Below are positions 37,680-45,839 of a DNA stretch of 50,346 nucleotides, piece after piece. The position numbers and the translations under genes were made by a program. The notes beneath the pieces were generated by a model. That model did no database searches and was not told where the DNA came from. It saw nothing but the letters and a program-made list of their open reading frames with translations. This DNA is from Chitinophagaceae bacterium. Lineage in GTDB: Bacteria; Bacteroidota; Bacteroidia; Chitinophagales; Chitinophagaceae. The stretch's first letter is position 1. Every line of letters begins with the position of its first letter. Where the stretch lies: NCBI GenBank assembly GCA_003168265.1, contig PMSV01000010.1:1-50346 (forward strand), given 5' to 3'.

Positions 37680-39413
37680 ATGGACCATGATTCATCTACC
37701 ATATATGTAAATACTAAGGGAATTCCCGAACATAGCTATGATGCCATCGTCATTGGTTCGGGCATAAGTGGGGGCTGGGCGGCCAAGGAATTATGCGAAC
37801 TGGGAATGAAAACCCTGGTTTTGGAAAGGGGGAGGCCGGTCGAACATATAAAAGATTATCCGACGGCCACACTGGATCCATGGCAGCTTAAACATAGGGG
37901 GGAAGTCACTCAGCAAATTCGTCGTCAAAATCCTCTCATCTCCAAAGCGGCCGGTTACGGAGAGGACAATATGCATTTTTTTGTGAAGGACGGGGATCAT
38001 CCTTATGTTCAGGAAAAGCCTTTTGAATGGATTCGCGGCTACCAGGTCGGGGGAAAATCCCTTACCTGGGGAAGGTGTACGCAGCGCTGGAGCGATTTTG
38101 AATTCCGAGGCCCCCAGCGTTTTAGTTATGGATGGGATTGGCCGATCCGATATGCCGATGTGGCTCCATGGTATAGTTATGTAGAAAAATTCATTGGAGT
38201 ATGTGGAAATAAGGATGGCTTAGAATCGATGCCTGATGGAGAATTCCTTCCACCCTTCGAGTTGAATTGTGTGGAGCGGCACCTGAAAGAGAGTTTTCTG
38301 AAAAATTACGGGAACCGGCACCTGGTGCATGCCCGATGGGCACACCTGACCAAACCCAATCCGGTGCACCTGAAGCAGGGCAGGGGTCAATGCCAGGCGA
38401 GAAATCTATGCATGCGTGGCTGTCCCTATGGCGGCTATTTCAGCAGCAATGCTTCCACCCTACCATGGGCTGCTAAAACGGGAAACCTTACGGTTCGTCC
38501 TTTCTCGGTAGCGCACAGCATTATATACGATGAGCAAAAGGAAAGGGCTACCGGAGTGCGTGTAGTGGATGCCGAAACCAAGCATGTTACGGAATATTTT
38601 GCGTCGATCGTGTTTGTCAACGGATCGACTTTGAACAGCAATCTGATCCTACTTAATTCAAAGTCCAGGCGTTTCCCTGATGGACTCGGCAATGACAGCG
38701 GAATACTCGGAAAATACATTTGTTTTCATAATTATCGCGGTTGGATCAGTGCACAGATCGAACGATTCCTGGATGGATATATATATGGAAGAAATCCCAC
38801 AGATGCCATTATTGCCAATTACAGGAATCTCCATAAACAGGACACGGATTTTTCGGGAGGATACACGACCTATATGAGCGCCTATCGACCGCGAAGCAAT
38901 GGCGTCGAATGTCCTGATCAGATCGGAGGAGAATTCAAGGATTCCATGACTGAACCGGGCGGATGGCATATTTATGCCTATTTGCAGGGAGAGACGATTC
39001 CAAAAGAAAACAATCATGTAAGGCTCAGCGCAGATAAGAAGGATGCATGGGGAATACCCTTACTCGTAACTTCAGTGGGTTATGACAATAATGACGAGAA
39101 ATTATTGAAGGATTTTTTTGAACAGACCGGGGAGATGCTGGATAAGGCAGGGGCTGAACATATCGAACATTCCGACAGCAAACAGGCTCCGGGGCTGGAT
39201 ATCCATGAAATGGGCGGTTGCCGCATGGGGACGGACCCCAAGACTTCCATGCTGGACTTGAATAATGCCCTGCACCATTGCAGGAATGTCTTTGTTACGG
39301 ATGGGGCCTGTATGGCAAGTACGGGAAATCAGAGCCCCAGTATTTTATATATGACGCTTACGGCCCGTGCTGCCCATTATGCAGTGAATGCTTTGAAGAA
39401 GGGGGATATCTGA
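37680..39413 (+). CDS. GMC-family oxidoreductase 3 (subfamily B, altered active site)
   Basis: A 577-residue paralogue of the B subfamily, with the segment GKYICFHNYRGW where A members have MDHH. FAD motif GSGISGG; cysteine triad C238, C244, C248 (CQARNLCMRGC). The catalytic His is H509 (DIHEMGGCRMG). The second active-site residue, an Asn in all four paralogues (NPSL), is Ser552 here (QSPSI). A Ser may weaken or alter catalysis or specificity. No signal peptide. It lies 30 bp after GMC2. Confidence 0.9.
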   Translation: MDHDSSTIYVNTKGIPEHSYDAIVIGSGISGGWAAKELCELGMKTLVLERGRPVEHIKDYPTATLDPWQLKHRGEVTQQIRRQNPLISKAAGYGEDNMHFFVKDGDHPYVQEKPFEWIRGYQVGGKSLTWGRCTQRWSDFEFRGPQRFSYGWDWPIRYADVAPWYSYVEKFIGVCGNKDGLESMPDGEFLPPFELNCVERHLKESFLKNYGNRHLVHARWAHLTKPNPVHLKQGRGQCQARNLCMRGCPYGGYFSSNASTLPWAAKTGNLTVRPFSVAHSIIYDEQKERATGVRVVDAETKHVTEYFASIVFVNGSTLNSNLILLNSKSRRFPDGLGNDSGILGKYICFHNYRGWISAQIERFLDGYIYGRNPTDAIIANYRNLHKQDTDFSGGYTTYMSAYRPRSNGVECPDQIGGEFKDSMTEPGGWHIYAYLQGETIPKENNHVRLSADKKDAWGIPLLVTSVGYDNNDEKLLKDFFEQTGEMLDKAGAEHIEHSDSKQAPGLDIHEMGGCRMGTDPKTSMLDLNNALHHCRNVFVTDGACMASTGNQSPSILYMTLTARAAHYAVNALKKGDI

Positions 39414-39454
39414 AAAAGGAAGTGAAGGAGCAGGGATCAGAAAAAAATCGACAA

Positions 39455-41179
39455 ATGCCAGACAGTCTTTATATCAGTAATCGCGCAAATAAGCTCAAAA
39501 GCTATGATGCCATTGTCATCGGTTCGGGCATCAGCGGAGGATGGGCTGCAAAGGAGCTTTGCGATCATGGATTGAAGACCCTTGTGCTGGAAAGGGGTAA
39601 GAATGTAGTGCATGTTAAGGACTATCCGACAGCCATGAAGAACCCCTGGGATTTTGCTCATCGCGGGCAGATCCCTTTGAAAATGCAGAAAGAGAATCCG
39701 ATCCTTTCCAAGTGCTATGCTTTTAGCGAGGCATCACAACACTTTTTTGTGAAGGATCAGGAACATCCCTATATACAGGAAAAGCCCTTTGATTGGATAA
39801 GAGGTTACCAGGTGGGAGGCAAATCCCTGCTTTGGGCCCGTGCTACACAAAGATGGAGTAAATACGATTTTGAAGGGCCTGCCAGAGATGGCTATGCAGT
39901 GCCCTGGCCCATTAAATATGAGGAGCTGGCTCCCTGGTATTCGCATGTGGAGCGGTTTGCGGGTATCAGTGGCAACCTGGACGGGCTGGATACTATGCCT
40001 GATGGGGAATTCCTACCTCCCTGGGAATTGAACTGTGTAGAAAAAGATATGGTTGAAAGGATCAATAATTCCTATCATGACCGCAAGGCTATTATCGGAC
40101 GTTGTGCTCATTTGACAAAGCCTGCTCCCATTCATATCGCTCAGGCCAGAACTCAATGCCAGGCCCGAACCCTTTGTGAAAGAGGCTGCCCATTTGGCGG
40201 TTATTTCAGCAGCAATGCATCTACACTTCCCTGGGCCACAAAGACCGGAAATCTCACTCTTCGACCTGACAGCGTAGTGCATTCCCTGATCTATGATGAA
40301 AAGAAAGGGCGGGCAACAGGCGTAAGAGTCATCGATGCCCATACTAAACAGGAAACAGAATATTTTGCCAGAATCATATTTGTCAATGCGGCCTGTCTGA
40401 ATTCCAATCTGATCCTGCTAAATTCCAAATCATCGAGGTTCCCGGATGGTTTTGGAAACGACAACGGTTTATTGGGAAAGTATATTTGTTTTCACAATTA
40501 CAGGGGCACCCTTAATGCGACAATTGACGGATATTCAGATAAATATTATTACGGAAGAAAACCTGTTGGTGCGATGCTTCCCAACTTCCGCAACGTACAT
40601 AAACATGAAATGGACTTTATGCGCGGATATATGGTGCATTTTAGTACGGGCCGGGGCAATGCTGTGGGCGTCCAGGATCAGCCGGAAATCGGCGGAGCAT
40701 TTAAGGACAGGCAAACCGAGGCAGGAGAATGGGGGGTATTTATGATGATGCAGGGAGAAACAATACCAAAAGAAACCAATCACGTCCGGTTGAGCCCCAA
40801 TACGAATGATCCATGGGGAATTCCTCAATTGATCACTTCCGTTGCCTATGACGATAATGATGAGAAGGTATTAAAGGATTTCCTTCAGCAGGGTAAGGAA
40901 ATGCTTGAGAAAACGGGTTGCAGGAATATCATGCAAAATGACAGCAAACAATCTCCTGGTCTTGACATACATGAGATGGGAGGTTGCCGGATGGGATCGG
41001 ATCCTAAAACTTCTTTATTGAATAAATGGAACCAATTTCACTATTGCAAAAACGTATTGGTGACAGATGGAGCGAGCATGGTATCCACCAGCACACAGAA
41101 TCCGTCTCTTACTTTTATGGCGTTGACTGCGAGGGCGGCTAATCATGCAGTGGAGGAGTTGAAAAAAGGAAATATTTAA
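39455..41179 (+). CDS. GMC-family oxidoreductase 4 (subfamily B)
   Basis: A 574-residue paralogue started at the ATG at 39455 (MPDSLYISNRANKL), the start that matches GMC2 and GMC5. An in-frame ATG at 39278 would overlap the end of GMC3 and is rejected. FAD motif GSGISGG; cysteine triad C235, C241, C245 (CQARTLCERGC). Catalytic H506 (DIHEMGGCRMG) and N549 (TQNPSLT). B-type segment GKYICFHNYRG. It lies 41 bp after GMC3 and 20 bp before GMC5. Confidence 0.91.
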   Translation: MPDSLYISNRANKLKSYDAIVIGSGISGGWAAKELCDHGLKTLVLERGKNVVHVKDYPTAMKNPWDFAHRGQIPLKMQKENPILSKCYAFSEASQHFFVKDQEHPYIQEKPFDWIRGYQVGGKSLLWARATQRWSKYDFEGPARDGYAVPWPIKYEELAPWYSHVERFAGISGNLDGLDTMPDGEFLPPWELNCVEKDMVERINNSYHDRKAIIGRCAHLTKPAPIHIAQARTQCQARTLCERGCPFGGYFSSNASTLPWATKTGNLTLRPDSVVHSLIYDEKKGRATGVRVIDAHTKQETEYFARIIFVNAACLNSNLILLNSKSSRFPDGFGNDNGLLGKYICFHNYRGTLNATIDGYSDKYYYGRKPVGAMLPNFRNVHKHEMDFMRGYMVHFSTGRGNAVGVQDQPEIGGAFKDRQTEAGEWGVFMMMQGETIPKETNHVRLSPNTNDPWGIPQLITSVAYDDNDEKVLKDFLQQGKEMLEKTGCRNIMQNDSKQSPGLDIHEMGGCRMGSDPKTSLLNKWNQFHYCKNVLVTDGASMVSTSTQNPSLTFMALTARAANHAVEELKKGNI

Positions 41180-41199
41180 AGTAAAAACCAAATCAATTC

Positions 41200-42912
41200 A
41201 TGCCTGATTCACTTCAAATCAATCATTCTTCCCCCGACCAATACCATTATGACGCCATCGTCATAGGATCCGGGATCAGCGGGGGATGGGCTGCTAAGGA
41301 ACTTTGCGAGCAGGGGCTAAAAGTGCTGATGCTGGAACGGGGAAGGAATTTTGAACATATTAAGGACTATGCTTCCGCAAAGAAGGATCCCTGGGAATTC
41401 GAACACCGAGGCCGGGTTACGGAGGCCCAGTTGAAGGAGAGGCCTGTGATCGCGCGGACATGGGGCAAGTCCGAAGCTATCATGGAATATTGGGCAAAGG
41501 ACATCGATTGTCCATATACTGAAGTAAAGCCTTTTAAATGGTGGAGGTCTTATCAATTAGGTGGTCGGTCGATACTTTGGGGCAGGCAGAGTTATCGTTG
41601 GAGCGATTTTGATTTCTGGGCCAATGCCAAGGATGGATGGGCTGTGGATTGGCCGATCCGGTATAAGGATATTTCCCCCTGGTATGATCATGTAGAAAAA
41701 TTCATTGGTGTGAGTGGCAGCCCGGAAGGATTGGCTCAGTTGCCCGATGGTCATTTCCTTCCTCCGATGGAAATGACCTGTGTTGAGAAAGACGTAGCGG
41801 CAAGAATCAAAGAAAAATACGAGGGCAAACGTCATATGATCATTGGCCGTGCGGCGAATCTCACGGCTGCCATACCGGAAAGGGGACAGTGCCAGTTTCG
41901 CAACAGATGCTGGGAGGGTTGCCCTTTCGGGGCCTATTTCAGCACCCAATCCTCAACACTTCCTGCCGCCCGTTCAACGGGCAAGCTGACCGTAAGACCT
42001 TTCTCGATCGTTACCAGGATTATCTATGATAAGGACCGCAATAGGGCAAAGGGTGTGGAAATTCTCGATGCAGAAAATAACAAAACCTACCAGTATTCTT
42101 CAAAAATTGTCTTCCTGAATGCTTCGGCCCTTAATAGCGCCTGGGTTCTCATGAATTCTGCCACAGATATCTGGCCTGAAGGTCTGGGCAGCAGCAGCGG
42201 GGAATTGGGGCATAATATTATGGATCATCATTATAATCTGGGAGCCAGCGGAGTGATGGAAGGATATGAAGATAAATATTATTATGGACGCCGGCCGAAT
42301 GGGTTTTATATTGTTCGTTTTGCAAATTTGTTTGGAGATAAACGAGATTATCTGAGGGGATTCGGATACCAGGGCGGGGGTAACCGGCAAGGCTGGAGCC
42401 GAAGTGTGGCAGAACTCAGCATTGGCGGGGATTTTAAGGATGCATTGACTGAACCAGGGGAATGGTCGATCGGCATGACTGGATTCGGGGAATTATTGCC
42501 TTATCATGACAATAAGATCAGCCTGGATAAAATGAAAAAGGACAAATGGGGACTTCCGGTACTGGCGATGGATGCGGAGCTGAAAGACAATGAGAAGAAG
42601 ATGCGTAAGGATATTGTTACCGAAGCACATGCTATGCTGGACGCTGCCGGTGTCAAAAATATAATGACCTGGGATGGCGGCCATGAGGTTGGAGATGGTA
42701 TTCATGAAATGGGATCGGCTAGAATGGGCCTTGATCCGAAGACCTCCGTACTGAATAAATGGAACCAGGTTTGGGATGCGCCAAATGTTTTTGTTACTGA
42801 CGGAGCCTGCATGGTTTCTTCTGCCTGTCAGAATCCTTCTTTGACTTATATGGCGCTGACGGCCCGTGCTGCAACGCATGCGATAGAGGAATTGAAGAAG
42901 GGGAATATTTGA
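41200..42912 (+). CDS. GMC-family oxidoreductase 5 (subfamily A)
   Basis: A 570-residue subfamily A paralogue with a 12-residue N-terminal extension (MPDSLQINHSSP) like GMC2. FAD motif GSGISGG; cysteine triad C231, C237, C241 (CQFRNRCWEGC). Catalytic H502 (GIHEMGSARMG) and N545 (CQNPSLT). MDHH segment GHNIMDHHYN. Like all five it ends in ELKKGNI. It is followed 95 bp later by the Tat-exported small subunit, which is the only partner subunit in the window. Confidence 0.92.
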   Translation: MPDSLQINHSSPDQYHYDAIVIGSGISGGWAAKELCEQGLKVLMLERGRNFEHIKDYASAKKDPWEFEHRGRVTEAQLKERPVIARTWGKSEAIMEYWAKDIDCPYTEVKPFKWWRSYQLGGRSILWGRQSYRWSDFDFWANAKDGWAVDWPIRYKDISPWYDHVEKFIGVSGSPEGLAQLPDGHFLPPMEMTCVEKDVAARIKEKYEGKRHMIIGRAANLTAAIPERGQCQFRNRCWEGCPFGAYFSTQSSTLPAARSTGKLTVRPFSIVTRIIYDKDRNRAKGVEILDAENNKTYQYSSKIVFLNASALNSAWVLMNSATDIWPEGLGSSSGELGHNIMDHHYNLGASGVMEGYEDKYYYGRRPNGFYIVRFANLFGDKRDYLRGFGYQGGGNRQGWSRSVAELSIGGDFKDALTEPGEWSIGMTGFGELLPYHDNKISLDKMKKDKWGLPVLAMDAELKDNEKKMRKDIVTEAHAMLDAAGVKNIMTWDGGHEVGDGIHEMGSARMGLDPKTSVLNKWNQVWDAPNVFVTDGACMVSSACQNPSLTYMALTARAATHAIEELKKGNI

Positions 42913-43007
42913 GGGTAGGAGAGGAAAGTGGTTTGCGGGACGAATTATTTTTTATTACAGAAAAAATGCTGGAAATTTAATTTCATAATAGTTCAAAAAA
43001 ACAAATC

Positions 43008-43583
43008 ATGAATAGAAGAGATGCTCTCTCGCGGGTTGCGCTGATCTTAGGCGGTACCATCGTAGGCGCCGAGGCCTTCTTATCGGGTTGCAAGACCGGT
43101 GACAAAAAACTGGGTGAAAGCCTTAATTTAAGCCCGGATGATATTTCTTTCCTGGATGAAGTGGGCGATACTATCCTGCCAACAACGGCTTCTTCACCGG
43201 GTGCGAAGGATACGCATATCGGTGATTTTATGAAGACCATTGTCAATGACTGTTACGAAGACAAGGATCAGAAAATTTTTCTGGCGGGGATGCAGAAGCT
43301 TGATAATGCCTCCAAGGCTAAATACAACAAGTCATTTCTTGAAGCCGATACCAACCAGCGTCACGATCTTCTCGTCGCATTGGATAAGGAGCAGAAGGAT
43401 TATATGGATAAGAAGAAACCTGAGGACCCCACTCATTATTTCCGGATGATGAAGGAGCTTACTCTATGGGGCTATTTTACTTCGGAGATAGGTGCCACGA
43501 AGGCTTTGCGTTATGTTGCTATTCCAGGTCACTACGAGGGTTGCGTTCCTTATAAAAAAGGCGATAAGGCCTGGGCGACTTAG
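43008..43583 (+). CDS. Gluconate 2-dehydrogenase subunit 3 family protein, Tat lipoprotein
   Basis: The small (gamma-like) subunit of GMC dehydrogenase complexes, 191 residues. The leader has twin arginines R3-R4 (NRRDALSRVALILGG) and a lipobox ending at C28 (FLSGC), so it should be exported folded by Tat and anchored by lipid. The mature domain has the family's helical core (DISFLDEVGDTILPTT at about residues 46-61, then Tyr/Trp-rich GYFTSEIGATKALRYVAIPG). In known FAD glucose and glucoside dehydrogenases this subunit chaperones and carries the leaderless GMC subunit across the membrane. It is last in the operon, before a terminator. Confidence 0.92.
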   Translation: MNRRDALSRVALILGGTIVGAEAFLSGCKTGDKKLGESLNLSPDDISFLDEVGDTILPTTASSPGAKDTHIGDFMKTIVNDCYEDKDQKIFLAGMQKLDNASKAKYNKSFLEADTNQRHDLLVALDKEQKDYMDKKKPEDPTHYFRMMKELTLWGYFTSEIGATKALRYVAIPGHYEGCVPYKKGDKAWAT

Positions 43584-43608
43584 TATTTGCTTAAACGAAA
43601 TTATGATT

Positions 43609-43641
43609 AACCTTCCGTGAGTATTCCCGGGAGGTTTTTTT
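43609..43641 (+). terminator. Terminator of the GMC operon
   Basis: AACCTTCC pairs with GGGAGGTT (one wobble pair) around a 12-nt loop and is followed by a run of T. It lies 26 bp after the small-subunit stop. No gene lies between here and 43793. Confidence 0.75.
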
Positions 43642-43792
43642 GTGTGTAATTTCAGATTGAATTTTAATTAGTAGAGACTTGATCTTACAGATAACAGCTT
43701 GTAACATGAATTGATCCTGCAAGGCTGAACGATTTTTAGAGTCACGATATTTTACTGCCCGATATGTGAGGCCATAGATGAAAAGAGTGATG

Positions 43793-44668
43793 TCAAATCC
43801 TCTCAATGATTTCCAGGCTGCGTTCTATAAGATTTCGAACCGCAGCCTGACCGTTTTTGGAGAATTGGCCGCTGACCCGGTTGGCAACGATGGCGCTGAT
43901 GCTCAGACAATGATGGCCCAGCAATTTCCCCAAACCATAGATCCCCGCCGTTTCCATTTCAAAATTGGCGATGATATAATTGCCGAAACGGAATTGGGTC
44001 AGCCGGTCGATGAGGTTAGGATTGCTGAGCCCAAGGCGAAGGACCCTTCCCTGCGGGCCGTAAAAACCTGGACAGGTCACTGTCATGCCCTGAAGGAATC
44101 CGTCAACAAAATGTTTGATCAGGGATGCGCTGGCTGACCCGATATAAGGATGGGCAAGTTTATTATGGAATTGAGTTTGGGTTACGAATGAATGAAGCAA
44201 TTGCTTTTCTTCTTCGTTTTCTTCGTGTCGGTAAAAATTCAAGAGGTTATCAATTCCAATCCCATGAGTGGAAACGACAAAACTATCTACGGGGATCGAT
44301 GTCTGTAAGGAACCGGCTGTACCGAGGCGAATGATCTGCAAAGACCGAAATCCAGGCCTGATATTGCGTGTCTTGAAATCAATATTGACGAGGGCATCCA
44401 GTTCATTTAGGACGATATCGATATTATCGGTGCCGATTCCAGTGGATAGGACGGAAATTCTTTTTTTACCCAAATAGCCAGTGTGAGTGATGAATTCCCG
44501 ATGCTGAGATCTGTGTTCAATCCGGTCAAAAGAGGCGCTGACCTGATCGACCCGGTCCGGATCACCCACCGTGATAATAGTGTCCGCAAGCTCCTCAGGT
44601 CTTAGGTCGAGATGGTACACCGCTCCCCGGGAATTAATGATCAGTTCGCTTTCAGCAATGGGTTGCAT
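43793..44668 (-). CDS. Nucleoside phosphorylase (PNP/UDP family)
   Basis: A 291-residue nucleoside phosphorylase fold enzyme. Landmarks: the opening phosphate site VGDPDRV (about residues 34-40), the STGIGTDN segment, IIRLGTAGSLQ, and ANFEMETAGIYGLGKLLGH near the substrate site. The pattern suggests a uridine-phosphorylase-like activity, but substrate preference is not certain. It is a single gene on the minus strand, convergent with the GMC operon and with its start 68 bp from tRNA-Cys. Confidence 0.87.
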   Translation of the reverse strand: MQPIAESELIINSRGAVYHLDLRPEELADTIITVGDPDRVDQVSASFDRIEHRSQHREFITHTGYLGKKRISVLSTGIGTDNIDIVLNELDALVNIDFKTRNIRPGFRSLQIIRLGTAGSLQTSIPVDSFVVSTHGIGIDNLLNFYRHEENEEEKQLLHSFVTQTQFHNKLAHPYIGSASASLIKHFVDGFLQGMTVTCPGFYGPQGRVLRLGLSNPNLIDRLTQFRFGNYIIANFEMETAGIYGLGKLLGHHCLSISAIVANRVSGQFSKNGQAAVRNLIERSLEIIERI

Positions 44669-44705
44669 AATACAATGAGAGTTAGGGAATTTAAGCCGAA
44701 TTTAG

Positions 44706-44713
44706 TATATTTG
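44706..44713 (+). promoter_or_regulatory. -7 box upstream of tRNA-Cys
   Basis: TATATTTG is a full match to TAnnTTTG, 23 bases before the mature tRNA 5' end. A degenerate TTAG lies 20 bp upstream at 44682-44685. Confidence 0.55.
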
Positions 44714-44736
44714 CGGCTTCCAGAATATTCAGGAAT

Positions 44737-44807
44737 GGTTCCGTGGCCGAGTGGTTAGGCAGAGCTCTGCAAAAGCTTCCACAGCAGTTCGAATCTGCTC
44801 GGGACCT
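44737..44807 (+). tRNA. tRNA-Cys (GCA)
   Basis: A cloverleaf folds: acceptor stem GGTTCCG/CGGGACC, D arm GCC..GGC, anticodon stem GAGCT/AGCTT with loop CTGCAAA (anticodon GCA), T arm AGCAG/CTGCT with loop TTCGAAT, and discriminator base T. The CCA end is not encoded. The U discriminator is a cysteine identity element. A terminator follows 13 bp later. Confidence 0.93.
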
Positions 44808-44820
44808 CAGATTTTGGATG

Positions 44821-44845
44821 AAACCCCTGCAAAATCAGGGGTTTT
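44821..44845 (+). terminator. Terminator after tRNA-Cys
   Basis: AAACCCCTG and CAGGGGTTT form a 9-bp stem with a 6-nt loop, ending in a T run, just after the tRNA. Confidence 0.85.
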
Positions 44846-44896
44846 CTATTTAAGTATACCCAATTCTATAACTTAGTCGATAACAGAATTGAATTA

Positions 44897-45784
44897 TTAG
44901 GCCTTCAAAAGCGGCCTTTCTCTCTTTCTCCATAAACGCAGCATCTGCGCTATGATGGAAAATAATATACATCCGAGTCCTGCATAAAAGCCGCTGTGAA
45001 GGTTCCGGTTTTCCTTGAGAAAGAGGAAGGCGAGCAGGACACCATAAACAGGCTCCAGATTATAGCTTAGGTTTACGGTGAATGCGGATATTCTTTGCAA
45101 TGCGCGCATGGATAGGTTAAAGGCGAAAACCGTGCAGACCCAGCTTAAAACGAACAACCAGCCCCAATCCCTGAGACTGGGAAGAAATGGGCCCCCGGGA
45201 AAGATCTTAAGATAAACAGGCATCTGCATGCTTAAAAAAATAAAACCTCCGCTCAATTCATATAGGATCAGCATTTCGAATGAAACCGTCATAAGCATGC
45301 CTTTATTCAATATGGGGAAAATACTTCCGAGCAATGCGGCCATAAGACCGAGCAGGATACCGGTTTTATAACCGGGATCGAATTGGAATATGAAATAGAT
45401 CCCGATAATCGTCAGAGAGCCCAAAAGGCATTCCGTCCAGTCGACGCGAGTCCTTAAAATGGCCGGCTCCAGGAGGGAAGTAAAAAAACCAACTGCCGAA
45501 TAACAAACCATGGCTATGGATGCATTTCCATATTTGATGCTTCCGTAAAAGCAAAGCCAATGCAGTGTTGCGATGCATCCAATCCCGAAAATTCGCATAA
45601 GCGGGCCCTGAGCAATCCGGTAATTCTGATCGCGCAAGATTGCTATAAACCATAGTGTGACCGTGGTTATCAATAAACGGTACCATACCAGCCAACCTTC
45701 ATTGAGGGAAATGAGCTTGCCTAGAATACCTGTAAATCCTGCGAGGAAAACAGCTATATGCAACTGGATAAACGCCTTTTTCAT
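44897..45784 (-). CDS. EamA/DMT-family transporter
   Basis: A 295-residue membrane protein with about ten predicted helices, in two EamA repeats (about residues 5-135 and 145-280; RhaT/drug-metabolite transporter type). Landmarks: KAFIQLHIAVFLAGFTGILGKLI, a repeat-end YGNASIAMVCYSAVGFF, and LSYNLEPVYGVLLAFLFLKE. Substrate unknown. It is 55 bp from the glycosyltransferase gene upstream on the minus strand and may share transcription with it. Confidence 0.87.
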   Translation of the reverse strand: MKKAFIQLHIAVFLAGFTGILGKLISLNEGWLVWYRLLITTVTLWFIAILRDQNYRIAQGPLMRIFGIGCIATLHWLCFYGSIKYGNASIAMVCYSAVGFFTSLLEPAILRTRVDWTECLLGSLTIIGIYFIFQFDPGYKTGILLGLMAALLGSIFPILNKGMLMTVSFEMLILYELSGGFIFLSMQMPVYLKIFPGGPFLPSLRDWGWLFVLSWVCTVFAFNLSMRALQRISAFTVNLSYNLEPVYGVLLAFLFLKENRNLHSGFYAGLGCILFSIIAQMLRLWRKRERPLLKA

Positions 45785-45839
45785 GTATCAAAGCCGGGTG
45801 CATATAAAAATAGCAGGATAAACTTGAAAAATGGAGAAA

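Noticed and set aside
39278-39454. Longer GMC4 start
   Set aside because: Overlaps the end of GMC3; the MPDSL start at 39455 matches GMC2 and GMC5.
34189-42912. Assembly duplication as an explanation for the GMC array
   Set aside because: The five genes differ in many positions along their whole length and in N-terminus, active site and subfamily markers.
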